23,336 nucleotides of DNA from Candidatus Aminicenantes bacterium UBA4085 (GCA_002383325.1 DFYJ01000138.1:19163-42498); one strand, 5' to 3'; counted from the stretch's first letter, positions 15,941-22,686 are shown. Made by a program: numbers and translations. The notes: generated by a model not told the origin, from the letters alone.

Positions 15941-16672
15941 ATGGAACGCATCACCCGCATCAACCCACTGATCGAAGTACTCAAATCCTCGCCGCGCCGG
16001 ATCAACAAGATCGTCCTGCAGAAGGAGGAGGGCCACCGCCCCCTGGGGATGATCGTCGGCCTGGCCAAGGAAGCCCACGTCCCGTGCCTCTTCCTGCCGC
16101 GGTCGGTTATGGACAAGATGGCCCCCCACCACCAGGGCGTGATCGCGGTGCTGGCCTCCAAGGAGTTTGCCACTTTGGAGGAAATCCTGCGGGCGGCGGG
16201 CGAGAAGCCGTTCCTGGTCCTCCTGGATGAGATCGAGGATCCGCAAAACCTGGGCGCCATCCTGCGCAGCGCCGAGTGCGCCGGCGTGGACGGAGTCGTC
16301 CTGCCCGAACGCCGCTCGGCCGGGCTGACCGAGGCGGTCTACGAAGTCTCGGCCGGGGCCCTGGAGCATCTCAAAGTGGCCCGTGTCGCCAACCTGGCCC
16401 AGGCCATGGAGCGCCTGCGGCAGAAGGGCGTCTGGCTGGTCGGGGCCGAGAGCGGCGGAGACGGTTTCTATTGGGAGTTCGACTACAACCAGCCGGTGGC
16501 GATCGTGCTGGGCTCCGAGGGCCAAGGCATCCGCCCCCTGGTCCGCAGGACCTGCGATCGCGTGCTCTCGATACCCCTGCGCGGCAAGCTCAATTCGCTC
16601 AATGTCGCCGCGGCGGCGGCGGTCTTCCTTTTTGAAGCGGCTCGCCAGCGCCAGATAGGGGTCAGGTCTTGA
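15941..16672 (+). CDS. rlmB: 23S rRNA (guanosine-2'-O)-methyltransferase RlmB, SpoU/TrmH family
   Basis: A 243-residue SPOUT methyltransferase. An N-terminal substrate-binding domain (to about 85) is followed by the SpoU catalytic domain with motif 1 DEIEDPQNLGAILRSAECAG, motif 2 VLGSEGQGI and motif 3 IPLRGKLNSLNVAAAAAV. These fit RlmB, which methylates the ribose of G2251 in 23S rRNA; related tRNA methylases cannot be fully excluded. The start follows the promoter and ribosome-binding site. The last residues (GVRS) and the TGA stop are encoded by the arm of palindromic element 3, so the natural C-terminus was replaced. Confidence 0.9.
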   Translation: MERITRINPLIEVLKSSPRRINKIVLQKEEGHRPLGMIVGLAKEAHVPCLFLPRSVMDKMAPHHQGVIAVLASKEFATLEEILRAAGEKPFLVLLDEIEDPQNLGAILRSAECAGVDGVVLPERRSAGLTEAVYEVSAGALEHLKVARVANLAQAMERLRQKGVWLVGAESGGDGFYWEFDYNQPVAIVLGSEGQGIRPLVRRTCDRVLSIPLRGKLNSLNVAAAAAVFLFEAARQRQIGVRS

Positions 16673-16739
16673 CATTTGACATTTCCAGCGTTCGGCTGGG
16701 CTGAACCGGCCGAAATGTCAAATGTCAAGACCTGACCCC
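16658..16739. repeat. Palindromic element 3 (class A, TTGACAT heptads)
   Basis: Perfect 27-base arms (16658-16684 and 16713-16739), identical to those of element 1, with flanking TA symmetry (16656-16741). The 28-base interior holds a small hairpin, CCAGC-GTTCG-GCTGG (16685-16699), and shows no clear similarity to the interior of element 1. The left arm carries the rlmB stop codon. Confidence 0.95.
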
Positions 16740-16760
16740 TAGTCGGGGAGCCCGGGGCTC

Positions 16761-16769
16761 TGATAGAAT
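16761..16769 (+). promoter_or_regulatory. Extended -10 promoter (TGATAGAAT) of accA-hisS
   Basis: TGATAGAAT lies 33 bases before the accA ATG and about 20 bases after palindromic element 3. The -35 position (AGTCGG) is poor. A leader of about 27 bases ends in AGAGAAG, a modest ribosome-binding site. Confidence 0.5.
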
Positions 16770-16802
16770 AGGGCGGGATTCATTCCGACAAGCAGAGAAG
16801 CC

Positions 16803-17768
16803 ATGACCAAAACCGACGATTTCTACCAGCTCGAAAAGCCGATCGTCCGGCTCAAGGAGCAGATCGACGAGCTCCTCCTGGCCGGAGAGCCGGGAACGGC
16901 GGCCAAGGTCGCCGCCCTTCGCCAGGAGATCGAGAAGGAGTGGGCCCAGATTGCCCCGAATCTCTCGCCCACCCAGATCGTCCAGATCGCCCGTCACCCC
17001 AAGCGGCCTTACTCCCTAGACTACATAGGGGCCCTGATGACGGACTTCATGGAACTTCACGGCGACCGGCGCTTCGCCGACGATCCGGCCCTGGTGGCCG
17101 GCTTCGCCTTCTACAAAGGCCGGACCGTGGCTGTGGTCGGCCAGCAGAAGGGCCGCACCACCCGCGAGCGCCTGGACCGCAACTTCGGCCAGATGAATCC
17201 CGAGGGCTATCGCAAGGCCCTGCGCGTCTTCAAGACGGCCGAGAAGTTCGGCCACCCCATCGTCAGCCTCATCGACACCCAGGGCGCCTTCCCTGGCATC
17301 GAGGGCGAGGAGCGGGGCCAGGCCGAAGCTATCGCCCTGAACCTCAAGACGATGTTCACCCTGCGGGTGCCGATCGTCTGCATCGTCATCGGCGAGGGCG
17401 GCAGCGGCGGCGCCTTGGGCATCGGCATCGGCGACCAGGTCATGATGCTGGAGCACTCGTTCTACTCCGTAATCTCTCCGGAGGGCTGCGCCGCCATATT
17501 GTGGAAGGACAAGTCGGACCCGGCCATCGTCCGGCAGGCCGCCGAAAACCTCCATATGAGGGCTCAGGACCACTTGGCCCTCGGCCTGATCGACAGGATC
17601 ATCCCCGAGCCGCCCGGCGGCGCCCACATCGACCCCGAAGCCGCCTTCAAGGCCGTGGACAAGCATCTGGCGGCTGCTCTCAAGAAGCTGCAGGACAAGC
17701 CGGCCGGGGAAATGATCGAGGAGCGCTACGCCAAGTTCCGCAAGATGGGGGTCTTCGTCGAGAAATGA
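16803..17768 (+). CDS. accA: Acetyl-CoA carboxylase carboxyltransferase subunit alpha
   Basis: A 321-residue subunit that, with AccD, transfers CO2 from carboxybiotin to acetyl-CoA to make malonyl-CoA, the first step of fatty acid synthesis. It has the N-terminal helical region (LEKPIVRLKEQIDELL), ARHPKRPYSLDYI, MELHGDRRFADDPALVAG, the crotonase-like core SLIDTQGAFPGIEGEERGQ, and the Gly-rich GEGGSGGALGIGIGD that forms the oxyanion region. Length is normal for AccA. The stop overlaps the hisS start (ATGA), so hisS is translated from the same message. accD and accBC are not in the window. Confidence 0.97.
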   Translation: MTKTDDFYQLEKPIVRLKEQIDELLLAGEPGTAAKVAALRQEIEKEWAQIAPNLSPTQIVQIARHPKRPYSLDYIGALMTDFMELHGDRRFADDPALVAGFAFYKGRTVAVVGQQKGRTTRERLDRNFGQMNPEGYRKALRVFKTAEKFGHPIVSLIDTQGAFPGIEGEERGQAEAIALNLKTMFTLRVPIVCIVIGEGGSGGALGIGIGDQVMMLEHSFYSVISPEGCAAILWKDKSDPAIVRQAAENLHMRAQDHLALGLIDRIIPEPPGGAHIDPEAAFKAVDKHLAAALKKLQDKPAGEMIEERYAKFRKMGVFVEK

Positions 17769-19027
17769 GCGGCGAAGGGCAGGCCGGCAAGACCCTGACC
17801 GCGGTCAAGGGGACGCACGACATCCTGCCCGGCGAGGTGGAGGTCTGGCAGAAGGTCGAGTCCGAGACCAAGCGCTGGCTCGAGCTGTACGGCTACAAGG
17901 AGCTGCGGGCTCCGATCATCGAGCCGACCGAGCTGTTCCAGAAGGGCACCGGCGAGACGACGGACATCGTCACGAAAGAGATGTACACCTTCGTCGACAA
18001 GGGCGGGCGCTCCATCACCCTGCGGCCCGAGTACACGCCTTCGGTGGCCCGGGCCATCGTCGAGCACAGGCTGGACCTGCTGGGAGCGCCGATGCGCTAT
18101 TACTACATCGGCCCGATGTTCCGTTACGACAAGCCGCAGAAGGGCCGCTACCGCCAGTTCCACCAGGTCGACGTCGAGGTCTTCGGGGAGAAGGACCCGG
18201 CCCTGGATGCCGAGATCGTGGAGATGGCCGACGGCCTGATCCGGGGGCTGGGCGTCGCCGAGATCGAGACCCTGATCAACACGGTCGGCTGCCGGGTCTG
18301 TCGGCCGGCTTTTTCCAGCGCCCTGCGCGAGCGGGCCGCGGCCGTCCAGGACAGGCTGTGCGGCGACTGCCGGCGCAAGATGGAGAACAATCCCCTGCGT
18401 ATCTTCGACTGCAAGGTCGAGGGCTGCCGGGAGCAAGCCCGCAGCTTCCCCAAGATCACCGGCTTCCTGTGCGCCGAGTGCCGGGAGCACTTCGCCGCCT
18501 TCCGCGGCCACCTCGACCGCTACGGCGTCGCCTACCGGCATGACGAGAACTTGGTCCGCGGGCTGGACTACTACACCAAGACGGCTTTCGAGATCATCGA
18601 CCGAAGCGGGGGCCAGCAGAATGCCGTCCTGGGAGGCGGCCGCTACGACGACATGATGAGGGACTTCGGCGGACCGGACCTGTGCGGCATCGGCTTCGCC
18701 CTGGGCGTGGAGCGGCTGATCGCGAGGCTGTCTATCAAGCCTGAGCCGCGCCGCTTCCTCTATGTCGTCCACCAAGGGGAGGCGGCTAAGGCCAAGGCCA
18801 TCGAGCTGGCTCGCTTCTTCCGTCGCGGCGGCGTGGAGACGCTCATCGAGTTCGGAGGCCGCAGCTTCCGCAACCAGTTCGGCCGGGCCGGCAAGCTGGG
18901 CGCGGCTTGGGTCCTGATCGTCGGCGAGGATGAGACCGCCAAGGGGATCTTTCAGCTCAAGGACATGGCCGCCGGGACGCAGGTCGCCGGCCCCCCCGAC
19001 GAGTTGTTAAAAGGGGTCAGGTCTTAA
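17765..19027 (+). CDS. hisS: Histidyl-tRNA synthetase
   Basis: A 420-residue class II synthetase that charges tRNA-His. Motifs include GTHDILPGE, motif 2 region YYYIGPMFRYDKPQKGRYRQ with QFHQVDVEVFG, the His-binding LVRGLDYYTKTAFE, and motif 3 GIGFALGVERL. The insertion domain has several cysteines (CRVC, CGDC, CKVEGC, CAEC), common in one bacterial HisS type and possibly binding zinc. The C-terminal anticodon-binding domain is complete in outline. It overlaps accA by four bases. The last residues GVRS and the TAA come from the arm of palindromic element 4. Confidence 0.96.
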   Translation: MSGEGQAGKTLTAVKGTHDILPGEVEVWQKVESETKRWLELYGYKELRAPIIEPTELFQKGTGETTDIVTKEMYTFVDKGGRSITLRPEYTPSVARAIVEHRLDLLGAPMRYYYIGPMFRYDKPQKGRYRQFHQVDVEVFGEKDPALDAEIVEMADGLIRGLGVAEIETLINTVGCRVCRPAFSSALRERAAAVQDRLCGDCRRKMENNPLRIFDCKVEGCREQARSFPKITGFLCAECREHFAAFRGHLDRYGVAYRHDENLVRGLDYYTKTAFEIIDRSGGQQNAVLGGGRYDDMMRDFGGPDLCGIGFALGVERLIARLSIKPEPRRFLYVVHQGEAAKAKAIELARFFRRGGVETLIEFGGRSFRNQFGRAGKLGAAWVLIVGEDETAKGIFQLKDMAAGTQVAGPPDELLKGVRS

Positions 19028-19105
19028 GATTCAAGATTTCTGTGAACGTTGGGTGACGTTGTCTACCTATCGGTCGAGATAACTTGAATCTTAAGACCTG
19101 ACCCC
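19013..19105. repeat. Palindromic element 4 (class B)
   Basis: Arms 19013-19035 and 19083-19105 (23 bases, perfect): GGGGTCAGGTC, TTAAGAT, TCAAG. AA/TT flanks extend symmetry to 19011-19107. It lies between the convergent hisS and ABC genes, holds the hisS stop codon, and ends four bases from the ABC stop codon. Confidence 0.95.
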
Positions 19106-19109
19106 TTCT

Positions 19110-19802
19110 TCATGTGAGCTCCCAGGTCTCCAGGAGCAGTTGATCGGCGAACAGCGCATCAATGTCCTCAAAGAAAGCGCTCCGGCCGCCCCCAAGAACC
19201 ACGACCTTACGGCAGACCGCCCGTGCCAGGTCGTAGTCATGCGTGGCCAGGATGATCGTCTGGGGGAGTGAGGCCAGGGCTTCCGTCAGGCCGCGCGTCC
19301 CCCGGGCGTCCAAATCGGCCGTCGGCTCGTCCAGGACCAGGATCGACGGGCGGCGACCGATGCTCAAGGCTAGCAGAGCCTTCCTCTTCTCGCCGCTGCT
19401 CAGCCGTGAAGGGTGCCGATCGAGAAGGCCGGCCAGGCCGAAGCGTCCGGCCAGCTCGCGGACTTGGGCGGGGACCGCGCCCTCTCCCGCCGTCTGGAGC
19501 GAAAAGGCCAGCTCGTCGTGGACGGTCGGCATCAGCAGCTGGGGGTCGGCATCGCTGAAGACCGCGGCGACGGCCCGCCGGGCGGATTTCGCATCGCTCC
19601 GAACCTCCCGGCCCTCGATCTCCAGCCGCCCCCCGTATTCGGCGAAGCCGAGCATGGTTCGGGCCAGAGTCGTCTTGCCGCTGCCGTTGGCGCCCAGAAG
19701 GGCAACCCGCTCGCCCGGCCCGGCGGCGAATTCGATCCCTGAGACGATGTCCCGCCCGTCGCGCCGCAGGACCAATCCCTCAGCCCTGACGCCGGCGCTC
19801 AC
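19110..19802 (-). CDS. ECF transporter ATPase (A component, CbiO/EcfA type)
   Basis: A 230-residue ABC ATPase: Walker A GANGSGKTT (37-45), Q-loop Gln88 (DADPQLLMPTVHDELAF, typical of CbiO/EcfA), signature LSSGE (134-138), Walker B ILVLDE (154-159) and H-loop His188. It would drive uptake together with the T and S proteins encoded just upstream. The GTG start follows GGAGGGAG and overlaps the end of the T gene by 23 bases. Only one ATPase is encoded here, so it would act as a homodimer. The gene is last in the operon, next to palindromic element 4. Confidence 0.93.
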   Translation of the reverse strand: MSAGVRAEGLVLRRDGRDIVSGIEFAAGPGERVALLGANGSGKTTLARTMLGFAEYGGRLEIEGREVRSDAKSARRAVAAVFSDADPQLLMPTVHDELAFSLQTAGEGAVPAQVRELAGRFGLAGLLDRHPSRLSSGEKRKALLALSIGRRPSILVLDEPTADLDARGTRGLTEALASLPQTIILATHDYDLARAVCRKVVVLGGGRSAFFEDIDALFADQLLLETWELT

Positions 19803-20391
19803 GCTCCCTCCAATCCTTGATCGGCAGGGCCAGGGCTAGGCCGCGGGCCTGGATATGCTCGTGGCGGTCGCGGAACTTATCGGCGGCCAGGGTCAGGAAA
19901 TTCCCGGAAGCCCGGGCCAGCAAGCGAAGCCGGCGGCTTCCCCGGGCGCCGGCGCCTCGGGCCCGGATCGATCGCCCCATTTCGCCGGCCAGCCGTCCCA
20001 AGACTCCGAAATCCTGAACCATGAGATAGGCCATCGTCAAAATGTAGTCCGGAGCGCGCAGCTTTTTAAGGAAGCAGAGAACTTCGGTCAGCGTGAACAT
20101 GCGGACTGCGGCGAGCGCGGCCAGAAATGAGGCCAAGCCTCGCAGGGACAGGGCGGCGGAGTGGCCGAGATCCGGCGACGGCAGCCTGAAAAGGGCATGA
20201 TCGAGCCAGGCCATGAGGCAGATCGCGGCGAACATGGATGAGAAGAAAAGGAAGCCGGCCCGGACGCGGTGGAAGCCTTCGCGCGTGGTTGAGAGGGCGG
20301 CGGCGCCCAACACGGCGGCGGGAGCGAGATAGGGAACCCCGGCCAACAGGGCGAAGGCCTGCAGCGCGATCAGGACGGCCAGGCGGATCAT
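19780..20391 (-). CDS. ECF transporter transmembrane (T) component, CbiQ/EcfT type
   Basis: A 203-residue membrane protein with about four to five hydrophobic segments in the first 130 residues and a basic cytoplasmic region. Two Ala-Arg-Gly motifs (144-146 in RSIRARGAG; 182-184 in HIQARGLA) are the hallmark by which EcfT couples to the ATPases. The ATG at 20391 overlaps the stop of the S gene (ATGA). A much longer open frame continues upstream but is only the S gene read in another frame. It forms an S-T-A set with its neighbours. Confidence 0.88.
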   Translation of the reverse strand: MIRLAVLIALQAFALLAGVPYLAPAAVLGAAALSTTREGFHRVRAGFLFFSSMFAAICLMAWLDHALFRLPSPDLGHSAALSLRGLASFLAALAAVRMFTLTEVLCFLKKLRAPDYILTMAYLMVQDFGVLGRLAGEMGRSIRARGAGARGSRRLRLLARASGNFLTLAADKFRDRHEHIQARGLALALPIKDWRERERRRQG

Positions 20392-20897
20392 CGCGCCCCG
20401 CCTTTCCGAATCCGGTCCACCGCTGCCGGCACGACCGTTACGAGGAGGACCGTCCCGGGCAGGCTGGAGACGACGCCGGCCAGGGAGAACGTCAGGCGCG
20501 GCAAGTGCAGGAGACTGGAGGCGATGTAAAGGAGCAGCAGGTAGAAAGTCCGGTCGGCGACCGCGGCGACCGCGGCGGCGACAAAGACATTCCAGCCGAG
20601 GCCTTTGGCCAGTCCGCGATTGAGGGTCATGAGGAAGCCCAACTCGAGCATCATGATCGGCCCGACGGGCGGGACGATCAGGGGCGGCATGCCGGTCAGA
20701 GCAAAGGAAACGAGGGGCACAAGGGCGGCCAGAGGCAGAGAGACGCCCAGCGGAACCAGGAATCCGGCCGCGGAGAGGGGCAGAAACATAGGCAGAAAGG
20801 CGGATCCGAGACCCGAGGCGTGGAAGACCATGGGCAGGGCCAGGGCGGCGGCGCCGAGGGCAGCGGCCAGCGAAACGTCCTTCAGCTCGGGCTTCAC
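20388..20897 (-). CDS. ECF transporter substrate-binding (S) component, substrate unknown
   Basis: A 169-residue, very hydrophobic protein with about six membrane segments. Sequence such as LVPLGVSLPLAALVPLVSF, PPVGPIMMLELGFLM and GLGWNVFVAAAVAAVADRTF is like ECF S components, and it sits directly before the T and A genes. S components bind a vitamin or metal; nothing in the sequence names the ligand. The GTG start overlaps the methyltransferase stop (GTGA) and is preceded by GAGGG. The link to the methyltransferase hints that the ligand is methylated or used in a methylated product, but this is inference. Confidence 0.75.
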   Translation of the reverse strand: MKPELKDVSLAAALGAAALALPMVFHASGLGSAFLPMFLPLSAAGFLVPLGVSLPLAALVPLVSFALTGMPPLIVPPVGPIMMLELGFLMTLNRGLAKGLGWNVFVAAAVAAVADRTFYLLLLYIASSLLHLPRLTFSLAGVVSSLPGTVLLVTVVPAAVDRIRKGGAR

Positions 20898-21472
20898 GCC
20901 GTTCCCTCGGAGTAGAAGAAGTCACCATTCTCGACCCGGATCGAGCTGAAGCCGGCCCGTTGATAGAGCTCGCGAAAGCGGCGGTCGGAGACCAGCACGT
21001 CTTCGGCTACGACCTCCCCGGCCTGGCGGTGGTGCTCGTTGAGGACTTCCCGGCTCATGGAGTGGCAAATGAGCAGGCGGCCGCCCGGCGCCAGGAGGGC
21101 GCGGGAGCGGCGGAAGACGGACTCTTCGTCGCGGAAGTGGGGAAAAGTGTTGAAGATCATGACTAGATCGAAAAGGACGGGGAAGGCGGGGAGGGGCGAT
21201 TCGAAATCCGCCTCGAACACCTTCGCATCAGGATGCTTGGCCTTGAAGAGACGGACCATTTCGGGGGCGAGGTCGAGGCCGGTATAGCCGCTCACGCCGG
21301 CGCTTTGGAAGTAGGGATAGAGAATACCGGTCCCTGCGCCCACGTCGAGGACCCGAAGGCCGGGAGAGAGGGCGGCGGCGGCGAAGATGCGGGCGATGGC
21401 GGCGTGGGTCTCACCGGTCTGGTAAGAGTCCCACAGCGGCGCGAGGCGGTCGAAGAAGCTCTTCGTGTCCAT
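20894..21472 (-). CDS. Class I SAM-dependent methyltransferase
   Basis: A Rossmann-fold methyltransferase of 192 residues from the preferred start. Motif I is VLDVGAGTGILYPYF, followed by GYTGLDLAPEMV, FDLVMIFNTFPHF and a post-II strand GGRLLICHSMSR (UbiE/methyltransf_11-like). The ATG at 21472 (MDTKSFFDRLAPLWD) is preferred because relatives typically begin like this. An upstream ATG at 21487 overlaps a possible -10 box (TACCAT, 21491-21486). Neither start has a clear ribosome-binding site. It is the first gene of the S-T-A transporter operon, with four-base overlaps throughout. The substrate is unknown. Confidence 0.85.
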   Translation of the reverse strand: MDTKSFFDRLAPLWDSYQTGETHAAIARIFAAAALSPGLRVLDVGAGTGILYPYFQSAGVSGYTGLDLAPEMVRLFKAKHPDAKVFEADFESPLPAFPVLFDLVMIFNTFPHFRDEESVFRRSRALLAPGGRLLICHSMSREVLNEHHRQAGEVVAEDVLVSDRRFRELYQRAGFSSIRVENGDFFYSEGTA

Positions 21473-21519
21473 AGCGAAGACGCCCATGGTAACACGAAAT
21501 GGACTAATCGTGCCAATCG

Positions 21520-21666
21520 GGGGTCAGGTCTCAACATTCAACATTTCTAGCGATTCCCGCCAACGCCCTTCGGGTTCCCGTTCCCTGCGGCGAGGATATG
21601 TTGAAGGCAGGGACCCGGCCCCTCCTCTTGCGAAGGGGGATATGTTGAATGTTAAGACCTGACCCC
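21520..21666. repeat. Palindromic element 5 (class C, TCAACAT heptads)
   Basis: Arms 21520-21544 and 21642-21666 (25 bases, one mismatch): GGGGTCAGGTC then TCAACAT twice on the left; the right arm reads TTAACAT, TCAACAT. It is the longest copy (147 bp). A 12-base piece (GGATATGTTGAA) is repeated inside at 21594-21605 and at the right arm, 21638-21649. It contains the stop codon of the minus-strand 126-aa gene. Confidence 0.92.
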
Positions 21667-22032
21667 TTCCCGAGGGAGCTGGAAGTACCACCAGTTGATC
21701 TCGGCTGTCCAGCCGCGCGCCCGGGCTTCCCTCGCTCCCCAGAGACATTTCCCTGGAGGGAGAAGCCGGGCCTTGATCCGGCGATCGGCGGCCCGTACCC
21801 GCTGCAGATAGCGGCCGCGGACGGAGGCGGAAGCGACAGCCATGGCCTCGTGCAGGAGCTGCCGGCCATCCATGTCGTTGAGATAATCTTCCATCCCCAG
21901 GCCATACCCCCGGACGACGCTCCCGACGGTTCGCTCCCAGCCGGCCACGAGCCCGGCCAACCCTCCCTTGACGAGGTGCTCCGGGCAGCCTCGGGCTTCC
22001 AGCCATTCGCGTACGGAATCTTTCCCGGCCAT
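21652..22032 (-). CDS. Small protein of unknown function, tail supplied by a repeat element
   Basis: Not recognised. From the ATG at 22032 (GAGG five bases upstream) the product has 126 residues, with no signal peptide or membrane segment. It is rich in Arg, Gly and Trp. Segments include VREWLEARGCPEHLVKGGL, YLNDMDGRQLLHEAM and an aromatic end, WTAEINWWYFQLPR. The final EGVRS and TAA come from palindromic element 5, so the protein was probably shorter or ended differently before insertion. It begins 11 bases after the stop of the secreted protein upstream, so the two form an operon. An immunity or partner role is possible but untested. Confidence 0.6.
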   Translation of the reverse strand: MAGKDSVREWLEARGCPEHLVKGGLAGLVAGWERTVGSVVRGYGLGMEDYLNDMDGRQLLHEAMAVASASVRGRYLQRVRAADRRIKARLLPPGKCLWGAREARARGWTAEINWWYFQLPREGVRS

Positions 22033-22043
22033 GGACACCTCGG

Positions 22044-22511
22044 CTAGCGGCGTTGCTGCCTCTTGAAGTAGGCTTCGCCGTCGTTGGGCTTGAAGAACGT
22101 CCGGATCGTTAGGTTCCGATTGAAAGCCAGGAAGGAGCCGCTTTTGCGGTCAAAGCGGGTGATGACCCCGTCCCGACGGGAGAATTCGAGAACGCTCCGG
22201 CCCGCCCGCCTATCGCGCAGGTCCTGGGCCATGAGGAGGTATTCCCGGGAGGTGATGTGGCCGAACTCCCGTCCGTGCTTCTCGAAGTGATCCAGAAATT
22301 TCTGCTTCGTGGCGAAGCCGATCTTGGGGTGACGGATGTTGGGAAAGCGGGCCGCCTCCGACATCGCCGTCCCCGGCTGGTCTTGCGCCCGGTTGAATCC
22401 GGGGGCGGCAGCTAGGGACCCGGATTGAGGAATCGCGGCGGAAGCCGAAGCGGCCGCGGCGAGGAGCGATAAGAGGGCGAACAAGCTCCGCTTGCGGCTT
22501 CCCGATGCCAT
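22044..22511 (-). CDS. Small secreted protein with a possible BECR/toxin-like C-terminal domain
   Basis: A 155-residue protein. The start at 22511 was chosen because it gives a clear signal peptide (SLFALLSLLAAAASASA, cleavage near residue 25) and lies just after a good promoter; the longer open frame runs through that promoter. After a loose linker, residues about 70-150 contain FLDHFEKHGREFGHITSREY, a strand pair around EFSRRDGVITRFDRKSG and TIRTFFKPNDGEAYF. This layout recalls small nuclease-like domains of the BECR type seen in polymorphic toxins and phage proteins. The recognition is from memory of motif style and is uncertain. His75, His79 and His85 are candidates for active residues. 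Confidence 0.6.
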   Translation of the reverse strand: MASGSRKRSLFALLSLLAAAASASAAIPQSGSLAAAPGFNRAQDQPGTAMSEAARFPNIRHPKIGFATKQKFLDHFEKHGREFGHITSREYLLMAQDLRDRRAGRSVLEFSRRDGVITRFDRKSGSFLAFNRNLTIRTFFKPNDGEAYFKRQQRR

Positions 22512-22520
22512 GGCGCCGGA

Positions 22521-22549
22521 ATCATAGCCCCTGCCCAACCGGCCGTCAA
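22521..22549 (-). promoter_or_regulatory. Promoter TTGACG-17-TATGAT of the small secreted protein gene
   Basis: On the minus strand, TTGACG (22549-22544) and TATGAT (22526-22521) are 17 bases apart. The predicted start (about 22514) is only about three bases before the ATG at 22511, and there is no ribosome-binding site. The -35 box lies seven bases from palindromic element 6. Confidence 0.65.
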
Positions 22550-22555
22550 GCAACA

Positions 22556-22658
22556 GGGGTCAGGTCTTAAGATTCAAGTTTTCTCGGTCCGAAATTTGTC
22601 AATATTGCCGTTTTTTTGCCTGATATATTAGATATCTTGAATCTTAAGACCTGACCCC
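22556..22658. repeat. Palindromic element 6 (class B, opposite polarity)
   Basis: Arms 22556-22578 and 22636-22658 (23 bases, perfect): GGGGTCAGGTC, TTAAGAT, TCAAG. The interior is AT-rich, including a run of seven T. Compared with elements 2 and 4, the TCAAGAT and TCAAGTT versions of the second heptad are swapped between arms, so this copy is inverted. It lies between two divergent promoters. Confidence 0.95.
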
Positions 22659-22686
22659 CATCGGCAAGCTGTGAGAGGGGGTTTCG

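Noticed and set aside
16658..16739. Palindromic elements as classical Rho-independent terminators
   Set aside because: The stems are long but end in CCCC followed by at most two or three T, with no proper U-tract; they might still slow RNA polymerase or protect 3' ends.
16940..19027. A 695-codon frame that could be read as a fusion protein
   Set aside because: Its first part is accA read in the wrong frame (Arg/Pro/Gly-rich); only the part from 17765 is real, as hisS, which has its own start overlapping the accA stop.
19780..20928. A 382-residue version of the T component
   Set aside because: The first 179 residues are the S gene read in another frame; the ATG at 20391 overlaps the S stop codon and gives a normal EcfT protein.
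2664..22658. The repeated sequences as a CRISPR array
   Set aside because: Copies are palindromic pairs scattered over 20 kb at irregular spacing, without uniform spacers or cas genes.
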